Part shown: positions 1 to 9,315 of the stretch, piece by piece
Layout: every line of letters begins with the position of its first letter
Numbering within the stretch: the first letter of the stretch is position 1
Source: Thiohalocapsa sp.
GTDB taxonomy: Bacteria > Pseudomonadota > Gammaproteobacteria > Chromatiales > Chromatiaceae
Direction of reading: 5' to 3'
Assembly: GCA_021736785.1 (NCBI GenBank)
Contig: JAIPFF010000050.1
Coordinates: 1 to 41,431 of the forward strand
DNA: 41,431 nucleotides
Translations under genes and position numbers: made by a program
The notes under the pieces: generated by a model
Seen by the model: the letters and a program-made list of their open reading frames with translations, nothing else
Told to the model about the DNA's origin: nothing
Databases searched by the model: none

Positions 1-151
1 CACAACCCCGCCGGGGTGCTCGGCCCGGTGCTGTGATCCTCGTTGCCACCGCCCCGCGGCGGCGCCGGCCGGCCCCGCCGGGGGCTGGCCTGCCGGGCTT
101 TCCATGCGCGCCGGCGGCTTCGACCGACTCGACAATCGCGTCGGCGCCCGT

Positions 152-1576
152 TTACGTCGCCGGCCGCTGTTCGGCCCAGGGTGCCGTGGTCACGGGCTCA
201 CCCAAGTCCGCGGCGATCAGACGCTCGCGCACGGCCAGCAAGTGGTCGATCAGCGCCGGCTCGAAGCGGGCATAGGCGTCCGCGTCCGGTACGCGCTTGA
301 CCACCACGCCGAGCAATTCCGTAATGGCGTTGCCGATGGAATTCTGGCTGATGGTCACCAACAGCCGGCCGCCGTGCGGTCCCGGTCCGTTGCGGTAGAT
401 CAGCTGCTTGAACGCGGGCTCCCAGCGAATTGCATGGGCATAGGCCGCATCGCGCATACAGCGCTCGCGTAGCGTGCGTGCCGTGCCCATGAAGGCGTTG
501 TTCGGCAACAGGACGCGCTGTACCGCATCCGGAAAATGGAGGTCCGGCAGCGGGTCCGCGTTGCGCGTGGAGACCTGGCTGAAGAAGCTGCGGTAGAAGT
601 CCAGGAACCCCTTCAGAATGGCGTCGTATTCATCCCAAAAGCGGCTGTCGCTCAAGGCGTCGGCGCCGCCGACCACTTCCCAGCACGGCAGCCCCTGCGG
701 ATAGCCGGTCAGCGCCAGCCGCGAGGCGTCGCCGGAAACCGGCCGCAGCAGCGTCAGCTTCAGCGCCTGCTCGAAGAACTCCCGGTAGACGTCGCGCATG
801 TAGGCGTGGAACAGGCTGTGCTGGCCGCCGTCCGTCAGGTTCGGGTTGGCGGGGTCGGCGAGCGCCGCCGCGCGCAGCGCGGGCATCGGGAAGACCATGA
901 AGTGATTGTGCAGCATGCGGATGCTGGGCACGCCGGGAGCGGTCAGCGGCCAAGTTGCGTCCAGGCTCGCCTCCCCGGCCAGCACCAGCGCCTGTTCCGG
1001 ATCCGGCCAGTGCTCCAGCATGTAGCCGATGATCACCGCGTTCATGCGGTTCCAGATGCGCCGAACCGCGGGCGGCACCTGGGTCCGGCGCACGGGCCTG
1101 CCGAGCGGATTCAGGATGGACTTGGAGGTGTTGTAGATAATGGAGCAATCGAAGGTCGTGGAATGACCCAGGGCCTTGCGGTACAGCAACAGATCCTCGG
1201 GGTTGACCAACAGGCCGTTGTTGCCGGCCAGGTCCGAGAGGTTCTCGGTACTGTTGAAGAACTCGTTGGGCTCCATGCCCTCGGGCACATCGAGCGGAAT
1301 CGGGCGGAACGGGGTGACGATCTGGCGAGGACCTGGGTCGGGCTGCATGCCGGGCTCCGGGGGTTGATCTGACCCGTCCAGTGTAACCGTTCGCGCCGGC
1401 GCCTCCACGAGCACCTCGGGCGCGCTGCCCCGGATCTGCTCCAGAGGGCTGCGCCGGAGAGGCGCCCGACAGACCCGCCCCAGAGCGCCGCCCCAGAGCC
1501 GTCGCCCCAGAGCCGCCGCCCCAGAGCCGTCGCCCCAGAGCCGCCGCCGCACGCCGCGCGTTTGATCAACGTCCAT
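152..1576 (-). CDS. Unrecognised 474-aa protein
   Basis: I do not recognise this family. The body, from about residue 77 on, has normal protein composition with many aromatic residues, an HNHF motif in the middle and no signal peptide or membrane segment, so it is probably cytoplasmic. The first 60 or so residues are low-complexity and Gly/Arg/Leu-rich because they are encoded by a 14-bp tandem repeat (1474-1542). The chosen ATG (1576) lies before the repeat. A Met at 1348 would leave the repeat in the leader and may be the true start. Longer reading to 2107 is possible but would run through the start of the acylase gene on the other strand. The gene is divergent from that acylase across about 140 bp that hold a long palindrome. 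Existence as a gene is fairly sure; start and function are not. Confidence 0.6.
   Translation of the reverse strand: MDVDQTRGVRRRLWGDGSGAAALGRRLWGGALGRVCRAPLRRSPLEQIRGSAPEVLVEAPARTVTLDGSDQPPEPGMQPDPGPRQIVTPFRPIPLDVPEGMEPNEFFNSTENLSDLAGNNGLLVNPEDLLLYRKALGHSTTFDCSIIYNTSKSILNPLGRPVRRTQVPPAVRRIWNRMNAVIIGYMLEHWPDPEQALVLAGEASLDATWPLTAPGVPSIRMLHNHFMVFPMPALRAAALADPANPNLTDGGQHSLFHAYMRDVYREFFEQALKLTLLRPVSGDASRLALTGYPQGLPCWEVVGGADALSDSRFWDEYDAILKGFLDFYRSFFSQVSTRNADPLPDLHFPDAVQRVLLPNNAFMGTARTLRERCMRDAAYAHAIRWEPAFKQLIYRNGPGPHGGRLLVTISQNSIGNAITELLGVVVKRVPDADAYARFEPALIDHLLAVRERLIAADLGEPVTTAPWAEQRPAT
1474..1542. repeat. 14-bp tandem repeat, about 4.9 copies
   Basis: On the minus strand the unit GGCTCTGGGGCGAC alternates with GGCTCTGGGGCGGC; full units occupy 1487-1500, 1501-1514, 1515-1528 and 1529-1542, with a partial unit at 1474-1486. 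Fourteen is not a multiple of three, so each gained or lost unit shifts the reading frame of the gene that starts at 1576. Confidence 0.85.
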
Positions 1577-1647
1577 GCGCCGGATAAGCTCCGGCCTATC
1601 CCGCGACGAGATGCCCGCTTCGCCCGCTCCATCTTGCCGTCCGCCGA

Positions 1648-1670
1648 GCCGAGGACCATTGGTCCTCGGC
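1648..1670. promoter_or_regulatory. 23-bp palindrome between divergent genes
   Basis: Two perfect 11-nt arms, GCCGAGGACCA and TGGTCCTCGGC, are separated by a single T. The site lies between the minus-strand gene starting at 1576 and the acylase gene starting at 1718. A palindrome this long in a divergent promoter region suits a dimeric repressor or activator. The assignment as an operator is inference; no promoter boxes were identified. Confidence 0.4.
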
Positions 1671-1717
1671 GGGCGGGCGATGCATCGCCGCCATGCGGCC
1701 GAGGCAAGCGGAGGCGC

Positions 1718-4153
1718 ATGCCGGGCATTGCGCGCGCTTCGCCGAGCTTCCGGACTTTCTCCTTGCACAAGCTGCTTCGATGGATTCGACGAACCTTGCT
1801 TGCCCTGCTGGTGCTGATGACCGTGGCGGCGGCGGGCGGCTGGTGGTGGCTGCGCGGGAGCATGCCGCTGCTCGACGGCAGCCTCGCCCTGAGCGGGTTG
1901 GAGCAGCCCGTGAGCGTGGAACGCGATGCCCGGGGCCTGGTTTTCCTGGCCGGCGCGACGCGCGCGGATATCGCTCAGGCACTGGGGTTCGTCCATGCCC
2001 AGGAGCGCTTCTTCCAGATGGACCTGCAGCGGCGCGCTGCCGCCGGCGAGCTCGCGGAGTTGTTCGGCCCGGCCGCACTGGAGGCGGACCGCGGCGCCCG
2101 CCTGCATCGCTTTCGGGCCCGCGGCCTAGCCATTCTCCAAGCGCTGCCGCCGGCGCACCGCCGCCTGTTGGAGCGCTACCGCGACGGCGTCAACGCCGGG
2201 CTCGATGCGCTGGCGCGCCCGCCCTTCGAGTATGCGCTGCTCGGCCGCGCCCCGCGCGCCTGGACCGCCGAGGACAGCCTGCTGACGATCTTCTCGATGT
2301 ACCTGGTGCTGCAGGACCGCGAGGCTCGCTTCGAGCGCGCCCTTGGTCTCATGGCCGATACGCTGCCCGCAGACTTGTTTCGCTTCTTCGCCCGCCAAGG
2401 GGGTGACTGGGATGCGCCCCTGCTGGGCGACCCCCTGCCCCCGGCACCCCTGCCCCGAAGCGGACTTGCGCAACTGTTTCCGGGCTCGGCGCCGCGCATC
2501 GCCTATACGCCCCATCACGCGGACGACGCGCTGCCGGGCAGCAACAATTGGGCGGTCTCCGGGCGGCTGACCGCGCATGGCGGGGCCATCGTCGCCAACG
2601 ACATGCATTTGCCCATCCGCGTGCCGAATATCTGGTTCCGGGCTGGCTGGACCCATCCGCAAACGGGTCGGCCGGTCGGCGGCGTGACCCTGCCGGGCGC
2701 GCCGGTCATGGTGGCGGGCAGCAACGGGAAGGTCGCTTGGGGCTTCACCAACACGCAAGGCGACTGGTCTGACGTCGTATTGCTGGAAACGGAGCGCTCC
2801 GGCGCACGCTACGCCACGGCGGAAGGCTTCGAGCCCTTTACCGAGCTCGAAGAGATCATCCTCGTCAAGGGTGCCGAGCCGGACCGCCTCCTGGTCCGCG
2901 AGACCCGCTGGGGACCCGTCATCGGCAAGGATCACCGGGGGCGTTTGCTGGCGCTGCGCTGGACTGCCCACGACCCGCAAGCCGTCAACGCCGAGCTACT
3001 CTATCTGGAGCAGGCGGATACGGTGGAGGCGGCCATCACCCGCGCCCCGCGCCTCGGCATTCCTCACCAGAATCTGGTGCTCGGCGACGACCGCGGCGTC
3101 ATCGGCTGGACCATCGCCGGGCCGGTGCCGGACCGACAGGGGCTGGACGGCGTGCTGCCGGGCCGCTGGGACCGACCGGGCGTGGGCTGGCGCGGCTACC
3201 TTGGCGAGGCGTCCCATCCGCGGCTTGTCGACCCGGAGTCAGGGCGCCTCTGGAGTGCCAACGCGCGTGTGCTCTCCGGCGACGCCTATCGCGTCATGGG
3301 CAGCCAGGGCGCGGCGCTGGGAGCGCGGCAGCAACAGATACGCGATCGCCTGTTGGCCGGTGAGCAATTCGACGAGGCGGCCATGCTGGCGATCCAACTC
3401 GACGACGAGGCGCGCTTCCTGGCGCGCTGGCGCGATCGTATGCTGGCGGTCATCGGCCGGCAGCCCGCGGACGAGGCGCTGCGGGAAGCGGCCGAGCACC
3501 TACTTGGCTGGAGCGGGGCCGCCGACCGCGAGGACGTGGGCTACCGACTGACGCGGGCCTTCCGCCTGAAGGTCATCGAACTGGTCACGGCGCCGCTGGA
3601 GACCTACCTCAAGTCGATGGACCCGCGGTTCGAGCTGCGCCATATGAGCCGCCAGATCGAATACCCGGTCTGGGATCTGCTGGAACAGCGCCCGGCACAC
3701 CTGCTCAACCCGGACTTCGCGTCCTGGCCCGCGCTCGAGCAAGCGGCCGCCTCGGCGGTGGTGGAGCCGCTGTACGCGGACGGCAGCCTGGCCGACGATA
3801 CCTGGGGCGCGATCAACCGGCTGCGGGTGCGCCACCCGCTGGCGGGCGCCCTGCCGCCGCTGGACTGGTGGCTGTCCATGCCCGCCGAGCCCATGAGCGG
3901 CGACTCCTACATGCCGCGCGTCCAGCGCCCGACCTTCGCCGCCTCCGAGCGCTTCGCCGTCTCGCCCGGGCGCGAGGACCGGGCCTATCTGCATATGGCC
4001 ACGGGACAAAGCGCCCACCCGTTATCCCCGTTCTTCGCGGCCGGTCACGAGGATTGGGTGCAGGGCCGCATGTCCTCCTGGAGCCCGGGCCCGGCCCGCT
4101 ACCGCCTGCATCTGGTTCCGGCGTCGAGCGATCGAATCGACCACGACCGGTGA
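1718..4153 (+). CDS. Penicillin acylase family Ntn hydrolase
   Basis: 811-aa member of the penicillin amidase/acylase (N-terminal nucleophile) family, which hydrolyses amide bonds of beta-lactam side chains or N-acyl-homoserine lactones. A basic stretch and hydrophobic segment (about residues 20-40) suggest a periplasmic enzyme with an uncleaved anchor or signal. The hallmark motif GSNNWAVSG places the catalytic serine at Ser275. In the family the chain is cleaved just before this Ser to give alpha and beta subunits, so alpha plus spacer would be about 274 residues and beta about 537. Later parts show typical beta-subunit motifs (VAGSNGKVAWG, FTNTQGDWSDV). ATG 1718 was chosen because GGAGG lies just upstream and the segment from 1562 has no protein-like composition. 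Substrate cannot be told from sequence. Confidence 0.9.
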   Translation: MPGIARASPSFRTFSLHKLLRWIRRTLLALLVLMTVAAAGGWWWLRGSMPLLDGSLALSGLEQPVSVERDARGLVFLAGATRADIAQALGFVHAQERFFQMDLQRRAAAGELAELFGPAALEADRGARLHRFRARGLAILQALPPAHRRLLERYRDGVNAGLDALARPPFEYALLGRAPRAWTAEDSLLTIFSMYLVLQDREARFERALGLMADTLPADLFRFFARQGGDWDAPLLGDPLPPAPLPRSGLAQLFPGSAPRIAYTPHHADDALPGSNNWAVSGRLTAHGGAIVANDMHLPIRVPNIWFRAGWTHPQTGRPVGGVTLPGAPVMVAGSNGKVAWGFTNTQGDWSDVVLLETERSGARYATAEGFEPFTELEEIILVKGAEPDRLLVRETRWGPVIGKDHRGRLLALRWTAHDPQAVNAELLYLEQADTVEAAITRAPRLGIPHQNLVLGDDRGVIGWTIAGPVPDRQGLDGVLPGRWDRPGVGWRGYLGEASHPRLVDPESGRLWSANARVLSGDAYRVMGSQGAALGARQQQIRDRLLAGEQFDEAAMLAIQLDDEARFLARWRDRMLAVIGRQPADEALREAAEHLLGWSGAADREDVGYRLTRAFRLKVIELVTAPLETYLKSMDPRFELRHMSRQIEYPVWDLLEQRPAHLLNPDFASWPALEQAAASAVVEPLYADGSLADDTWGAINRLRVRHPLAGALPPLDWWLSMPAEPMSGDSYMPRVQRPTFAASERFAVSPGREDRAYLHMATGQSAHPLSPFFAAGHEDWVQGRMSSWSPGPARYRLHLVPASSDRIDHDR

Positions 4154-4195
4154 GGCCGGCGCCCGGCACTGGGGGCGATCCGCCCCGCGCCGGCC
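4154..4195 (+). terminator. Strong hairpin after the acylase gene
   Basis: Outer arms GGCCGGCGC (4154-4162) and GCGCCGGCC (4187-4195) enclose a second stem GGGGCG/CGCCCC with an ATC loop. It begins directly behind the stop codon. No T-tract follows, so it may stop RNA decay or aid rho-dependent termination rather than act as an intrinsic terminator. Confidence 0.4.
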
Positions 4196-4315
4196 CTTGC
4201 AATGCCCGCAATCGCCCTCCTGGCATCCTCTCGGCGAGCGTTCCGCCGCTTTCTCCGGCGCCGGTTGTCTCCGGCACACCTTGTCTCCGGCACGGCTTTT
4301 GGCGAGTACCGGGCG

Positions 4316-4654
4316 CTAACGACGCGGCCACAGTGTCTGCGCTTCGGCGGTCGTCGCGTCGCCTCCGGCGTCGAGACGCCACCGATGACCCACAAGCTCG
4401 TAGCGCATCAGTACGGGGTCGCCATCTACGGACGTCTGTACCGACACCGACGTCGGCGAGTGAATGGATCGGTCCTCGACCGCCAGATGCACGCCGTCGA
4501 AGCGCTGCTGCAGGTCCGCGCAGACCAGCTCCGAGGATGGCCCGATGTCCCCGAATTCGGGCGGGTCGGTGGCGCAGGCCGCCAGCGCCGCGGGGGGGAA
4601 AGGAAGCACGGCGGACACAAAGACCAGGGTAACGCTGTACTTGAGAGTGCGCAT
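4316..4654 (-). CDS. Small secreted protein, probable lipoprotein
   Basis: 112-aa protein with a clear export signal: a basic start, a hydrophobic core and the sequence ALAAC with Cys27. LAAC fits a lipobox, so the mature protein would be a lipoprotein; signal peptidase I cleavage after ALA is the alternative. The mature part (about 86 aa) has one further Cys and reads like a small soluble domain that I do not recognise. A GAGG stretch about ten bases before ATG 4654 supports the start. It is convergent with the acylase gene and divergent from the regulator gene at 4854. Confidence 0.6.
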   Translation of the reverse strand: MRTLKYSVTLVFVSAVLPFPPAALAACATDPPEFGDIGPSSELVCADLQQRFDGVHLAVEDRSIHSPTSVSVQTSVDGDPVLMRYELVGHRWRLDAGGDATTAEAQTLWPRR

Positions 4655-4853
4655 GGTATGAACCTCGGGTTGACCGGATCGGTCATGCCGCGATGGCGGG
4701 TCCGGCCCGATCCGGTGATGACGGGACCTGCCGCGGCTTACCTTTAGCTCTAGCCTTTCGCGCTCCCGAAGTCCGGACGGAAAAACGCCCGAATCACGAT
4801 CGTCGTTTTTTCGCCGCAGCCAAAGCCGCCGAGGCTAGTATTGTCTTAGAGGA

Positions 4854-6665
4854 ATGCATCGGCCGATCGCGATGAGACCACCCGCGCATGGCCAGCCAAT
4901 GAACGCTCCGCATCACCAGATGAATAGCGAAAATTACCCGGAACCGTCCGGCGCGGTCCCGGAAGACAACTTTCGCGTCGCCGACTGGATCGTCGACGCC
5001 GCCGGCAATCGGCTGCTGCAGGGCGACCGGGTGGTGAGACTCGAGCCGAAGGTCATGGGCTTGCTCGTCTATCTGGCGCAGCATCCGGGCCGCGTCGTCT
5101 CGCGGGATGAGCTCGAGCGCGCGGTCTGGACCGGCATGGTGGTGGGCTACGACGCGATCACCAATGCCGTCATCAAGCTGCGCCGGGCGCTGGGCGATAA
5201 TTCACGCGCGCCGCATATCATCGAAACCATTTCGAAGCACGGCTACAGGCTGATCGCGGACGTGGGACCCGCCGACCTGCCGCCCTCGACGCTCCCCGAG
5301 TCCCCGTCGACGCCTGCTGCGCCATCTACGCCTGCTACGCGACGGCAACCTTCCGTCGAGTCCGTTAAACGCCGACGCCGGACCGCGGCCGCCTTGCTGG
5401 CCCTGATGCTGGCGGTCGCGGCCGGCACGGCCATCATCTTCGACGGCATGCGACAGGGAACAAAGCCGGCGCCGCCGTCGGCTCCGCTGCCGTCGCTCGC
5501 GGTGCTGCCCTTCGATGATCCCGACGCCGCTGCGTCGCGCGCCTACTTCGCCAACGGGCTCACCGAGGACCTCATCACCGACCTGTCCAAGGTACCGGGA
5601 CTGCTGGTGGTCGCCCGCAACTCCGCCTTCGCCTACAAGGACAGCGACGCACCGGACGAGCGCATCGGGCGCGAGCTCGGAGTGGGCTTCCTGCTCCGCG
5701 GCAGCGTGCGCCGGGAAGCCGGGCAACTGCGGTTGAATGTCGGATTGGTCGATGTTCGCAATGCACATACGGTCTGGGCCGAGCGCTACGACCGCGAGCT
5801 GACCGATATTTTCCGCCTGCAGGATGAGCTGACCGCGCGCATCGTCGCCGCGCTGCAAATCGAACTGGCGCCCGATGCGAGGCGACGCTTGAGCCGCGGC
5901 GAGGCGGCCAGTGTCGAGGCCTACGACGAGCTGCTGCGCGGCAACGATCACTACGGACGGCGTTCCTTCGAGGACAACGAGCTTGCCAAAGCCCATTACG
6001 AGCGCGCCATCGCCCTGGATCCCGGCTACGCGCGGGCCTACGCGGCCTTGGCGCTCGCCTATTCGCGCGATGCCGTCGAGGGCTGGGCACCCGCGAACCG
6101 GGGCGCCATGGAGCAGGCCGAATCCCTGATTCTGCAAGCGGTGCAGCTCGACCCGGAAGTCCCGCAGATCTACTTCATCCTCGCTCAGGTTGCCCTTTAC
6201 CGCGGCCGCCACGCCGAAGCGATCCGCCATGCCGAGCGCGCCGTGTCGTTGGCGCCGGGCTATGCAGACGCCTACGCCATGCAGGCATGGGTGCTGCACT
6301 TCGGCGGGCGCCCCGCCCGCGGTCTGCAAGTCATGGAGCGCGCGGTTCGACTCAACCCCCGCGTGCCGTCGATCTATCGGCTGGTGCGCGGTGCGCTCTA
6401 CTACGCACACGGCATGAACGCCCGCGCCATCGACGACCTCGAGCAGGCGGTCTCCATGAACCCGACCTTTCAGATGCTGCGTCTGTGGCTGGCGGCGGCC
6501 TATGCCGGTACCGGGCGGCTTGAGGACGCGAGCTGGCAGGCGGCGGAAGCGATGGCGCTGAACCCCGATTTCACGCTCGCGCACATTCGCGACGTCTACC
6601 CGATCAGCGACCCGGACTATCTGGAACGCTTGCTGCACGACCTGCGCACGGCGGGGCTCGAGTAG
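4854..6665 (+). CDS. CadC-like winged-helix regulator with TPRs
   Basis: 603-aa one-component membrane regulator. Residues about 40-135 form an OmpR/PhoB-type winged-helix DNA-binding domain. A Pro/Ser/Thr-rich linker follows, then a single membrane segment (about 177-196). Residues about 213-340 resemble the TolB-N/FlgO-like domain often seen next to adenylate-cyclase or CadC-type proteins (PSLAVLPFDD, FANGLTEDLI). The C-terminal half consists of tetratricopeptide repeats, presumably in the periplasm. Such proteins bind DNA from the membrane in response to an external or protein-protein signal; target genes are unknown. The start is unsure: in-frame Met codons at 4854, 4872, 4902 and 4920 all precede the DNA-binding domain and none has a well-spaced ribosome site. 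Confidence 0.85.
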   Translation: MHRPIAMRPPAHGQPMNAPHHQMNSENYPEPSGAVPEDNFRVADWIVDAAGNRLLQGDRVVRLEPKVMGLLVYLAQHPGRVVSRDELERAVWTGMVVGYDAITNAVIKLRRALGDNSRAPHIIETISKHGYRLIADVGPADLPPSTLPESPSTPAAPSTPATRRQPSVESVKRRRRTAAALLALMLAVAAGTAIIFDGMRQGTKPAPPSAPLPSLAVLPFDDPDAAASRAYFANGLTEDLITDLSKVPGLLVVARNSAFAYKDSDAPDERIGRELGVGFLLRGSVRREAGQLRLNVGLVDVRNAHTVWAERYDRELTDIFRLQDELTARIVAALQIELAPDARRRLSRGEAASVEAYDELLRGNDHYGRRSFEDNELAKAHYERAIALDPGYARAYAALALAYSRDAVEGWAPANRGAMEQAESLILQAVQLDPEVPQIYFILAQVALYRGRHAEAIRHAERAVSLAPGYADAYAMQAWVLHFGGRPARGLQVMERAVRLNPRVPSIYRLVRGALYYAHGMNARAIDDLEQAVSMNPTFQMLRLWLAAAYAGTGRLEDASWQAAEAMALNPDFTLAHIRDVYPISDPDYLERLLHDLRTAGLE

Positions 6666-6692
6666 AGGGGCGTCCCTGCCCGGCTCGGCGCG

Positions 6693-7643
6693 TTAGTCCG
6701 TCACGCCGATGACCCGGACTATGGGCCTGGACTCCTCGCGGCTCCATTGCGCCATCGAACCGTCGTAGACGCGCACACGCTCGTTACCGAGGAGCTCATG
6801 GGCCACGAACCAGCCAAGACTGGAGTTGTGCCCGGTGTTGCAGAAAGCGATCTGGTCCGCGTCCCGCGGGATTCCGAGGAAGGCGTAGATTTCGCCGAGG
6901 GTCTCCGCAGAGCGGACATAGCCGCCGTTATCTCGGGTCAGCCAGTCCAGCGGCAGGTTGTAGGCGCCGGCAATCGTCCCCGCGCGCACCGTTCTCGGAT
7001 TACGGTTGAGCCCGGTGAACTCGGCACGTTGCCGATAGTCCACCAGCGCCGCGCCACGCTGCGCCGCATCCGCCACGTCTTGCGGCGAGACCAGCATGTC
7101 CTCGCGCAGCCGCGCCTGGAAGCGTGTCGGTTCAGCCGCTCGTTCGCCCGGTTCGAGGGCCCGCCCGTCCTTTTCGGGATAACCCAGCGTGCCGCCGTCG
7201 AGAATCGACACCCGATCGTGGCCGAGCAGTTGCAGCGTCCAATACACCCGTGCCGCGGCGGCCATACTCTTGGCGTCCGCCCCCAGCGGCGCGATCACGA
7301 CATGGGTATCGTTGCCGATGCCGAGCCCGCCGATCAGCGATTGCAGCTTGTCCACCGCCGGCAGCATGCCCGGCACCCCATCCATCTTTGCCCGCCAGCC
7401 GGCTTTGATGTAATCGCTGTGCACGGCGCAAGGCACATGGCCCCGGGCATAGTCTTCACGGGACTGCCCGTCGATCTTCATGCTGCGAATGTCCAGCACG
7501 ACAACGTCCGGACTGCAGGCAATGGCCTCGAGCTCGTCGGCACTGACCAGCGGGGAATCCTCCGCGGCGGCCAGTGCGCCGTCGGCGAAAAAGACCCCCA
7601 GCAGGATGGCCGCGGCGACGGGAGTGATAGTGATGGCCTTCAT
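6693..7643 (-). CDS. Secreted two-domain rhodanese (sulfurtransferase)
   Basis: 316-aa thiosulfate/3-mercaptopyruvate sulfurtransferase-like protein. A cleavable signal peptide ends near residue 26 (GALA|AAED), so it should act in the periplasm. Two rhodanese domains follow: an inactive N-terminal one (about 32-170) and a C-terminal one (about 185-310) with the active-site loop CNTGHNS, nucleophile Cys268. The family transfers sulfane sulfur from thiosulfate or mercaptopyruvate to cyanide or thiols. Start 7643 is preferred over 7682 because GGAGA lies about seven bases upstream and the signal peptide begins there. The gene converges on the CadC-like gene with only 27 bp between the stops. Confidence 0.88.
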   Translation of the reverse strand: MKAITITPVAAAILLGVFFADGALAAAEDSPLVSADELEAIACSPDVVVLDIRSMKIDGQSREDYARGHVPCAVHSDYIKAGWRAKMDGVPGMLPAVDKLQSLIGGLGIGNDTHVVIAPLGADAKSMAAAARVYWTLQLLGHDRVSILDGGTLGYPEKDGRALEPGERAAEPTRFQARLREDMLVSPQDVADAAQRGAALVDYRQRAEFTGLNRNPRTVRAGTIAGAYNLPLDWLTRDNGGYVRSAETLGEIYAFLGIPRDADQIAFCNTGHNSSLGWFVAHELLGNERVRVYDGSMAQWSREESRPIVRVIGVTD

Positions 7644-7828
7644 GGTTGGTCTCCGATTGCATTGCGTTTTCGTCTCGATCAATGCGCTTGGTGCGCATGT
7701 AACTTCAGCAATAGCAACCGGTTATCGAAAACTCCCGGCGAAGGTCCAATGCTTTTGCGACGTTTTTCCATCGACGACGACCATCGGCGAAGCGGCGCGA
7801 AAAGGCGGGCTGCGTAGTCGTTGCCGGC

Positions 7829-7874
7829 GGTAAAAGAAGAGAGCCCGCTGCCGGTCGGGTGACCGGCAGCGGGC
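7829..7874 (-). terminator. Intrinsic terminator of the amber-split membrane gene
   Basis: Perfect 14-bp stem: arms 7843-7856 and 7861-7874 with a GGGT loop. On the minus strand the stem is followed by the pyrimidine run CTCTTCTTTTA. It sits about 60 bp behind the stop at 7932 and so ends transcription of that gene. A second GC-rich hairpin (GCGCCGAC/GTCGGCGC) lies between. Confidence 0.75.
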
Positions 7875-7931
7875 AAGGCGCTTGCCGCGCCGACAGGTCG
7901 GCGCGGGGCCTACGGCCCCGCGCGCTCGCGC

Positions 7932-8585
7932 TCACTGCGAGGCAGTTTGGCTCGATGCGGGCGTGCGGTCCTCCGTGTAGAACGCACGCCGAGGAATGAA
8001 GAAATGGACGATCAAGCTGGCGATGAAACCGGCCACGGCCATCGCCGCAACGGCGGTGGCGGGGTGGGCCTGCGGATCGGCGATGTGGAACACTTCACCG
8101 GCCCAAGCCAGGGCGGCGTTATCGGTCGGCATGAACATCACATGCGCGCAGAACGCCACGAACAAACCAAACACCAACAGCTTGTAATCCATCTGCACGG
8201 CCGCGAGCAGCGTACCCAGCGACAACAAGCCGAGCAGTACCACCGTGTACTGCTGATCGCTCAGCAGCGCTCGGAAACCGACCGCGTTGAACAGGTACAG
8301 CACGGCGATGATCGCGCCCTAATGAACCAACTGCCTGATCAGATACCAGATCCGGCTGTGGCGCATCATCTGCGCCTGATTCCAACCCGAGAACACCGAC
8401 AACACTGCGACCACCGGCAGGAAAATCTCCCAATACTGAACAGTTCCGGCCAAATTCCGCGTGCTGAGCGAGAACAGAATTGCCGTCCCGACGAACAGGA
8501 TCAGCACCGGCAGAACCGACAGAATCATTGGACTTTGCTGGGTCTGAGACGTCGCAGGCGAGGTGCTGGAGGTAGCTTCGGACAC
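7932..8585 (-). pseudogene. Polytopic membrane protein split by in-frame TAG
   Basis: A GTG at 8585 with GGAGA eight bases upstream starts an 88-residue segment. It stops at a TAG codon (8319-8321, codon 89), and the same frame then continues without a gap for 128 more residues to a TAA. Both halves are clearly membrane protein: about two segments before the stop and four after it (around LFNAVGFRALL, VVLLGLLSLGTLL, LLVFGLFVAFCAHV and AAMAVAGFIASLIV). The context QLVH-stop-GAII fits a TGG tryptophan codon changed to TAG by one base. The intact protein would have about 217 residues and six membrane segments; I do not recognise the family. The strong terminator behind it shows it was, or is, an expressed unit. 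A recent nonsense mutation, a sequencing error and suppression are all possible. Confidence 0.7.
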
Positions 8586-9315
8586 TTTTTCTTTCTCCCA
8601 TGGTGGACAGAATGAGCTGCCGACGCACAAGCACGGAAACGCGCGGTTACCGGGCCCCGAGAAACGCGCGCGATCGGAGCGATTCCGGCGACGCGTCGGC
8701 ACGTTGGCGGTTCTATCGTTATCGGAGACGTGGGAGGCCGGGCGTTCTTTCGCCTGATCCCGCGCGCCCCGCAAGCCAACTCGACCTATTATGGGATATT
8801 CGGTGCGTTTTCTCGTATCGAAAAAGTCCTGCCGTGCTGTATCGGCAACGGCGCCGCGGCCCGGCGCGGCCGCGCCGGAGACGAAGCGCGCCGCGCTGCC
8901 GGCGAGATTGTCCCACGATTTAGCCCGAGCACAGCCTCTGATGCTTGCCGCGCCATTCCGCTGCGGCCATGCCTGTTGCGTATGCGCCATCACGCCCCGG
9001 CGCCGAGCAGCACGCCGAGTCCGCGGTGCCCTGTCGATGCATCGGCCGAACGCTCGGACTTCGATCCCGCGACAGGCGCCTTGCCCGTGACGGCCCGCAA
9101 ATGTGCGCAACCCGGAGAGCGGAGCCACAGTGAAGCGTGCATCTCGCCAAGGTTTTGTGCGAGTTGTGCAATAAGCCGCAGATCCGACGGCGTCACTTAT
9201 GCGACAACTAGACCTAGAGGCGGCGGTGGCGCCGGAGCAACATCCAACCGCCAAGGTACGCGCTGAATGATCGATGCCGACCCGATGCGGCCCCGACGCG
9301 GATAGGAGAAGAACA
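8586..9315. other. Gene-free stretch
   Basis: About 730 bp between the split membrane gene and the next plus-strand gene. The open frames here have arginine-rich compositions typical of unused frames in GC-rich DNA. I see no RNA gene, repeat or clear promoter. It must contain the promoter of the minus-strand gene starting at 8585 and that of the gene at 9316. Confidence 0.4.

Noticed and set aside
1-151. Minus-strand frame open to the left edge
   Set aside because: Very Pro/Gly/Ala-rich, no ribosome site, too short to support.
1577-2107. N-terminal extension of the 474-aa minus-strand gene to 2107
   Set aside because: It is antisense to the start of the acylase gene and its composition is that of a shadow frame; ATG 1576 or 1348 is more likely.
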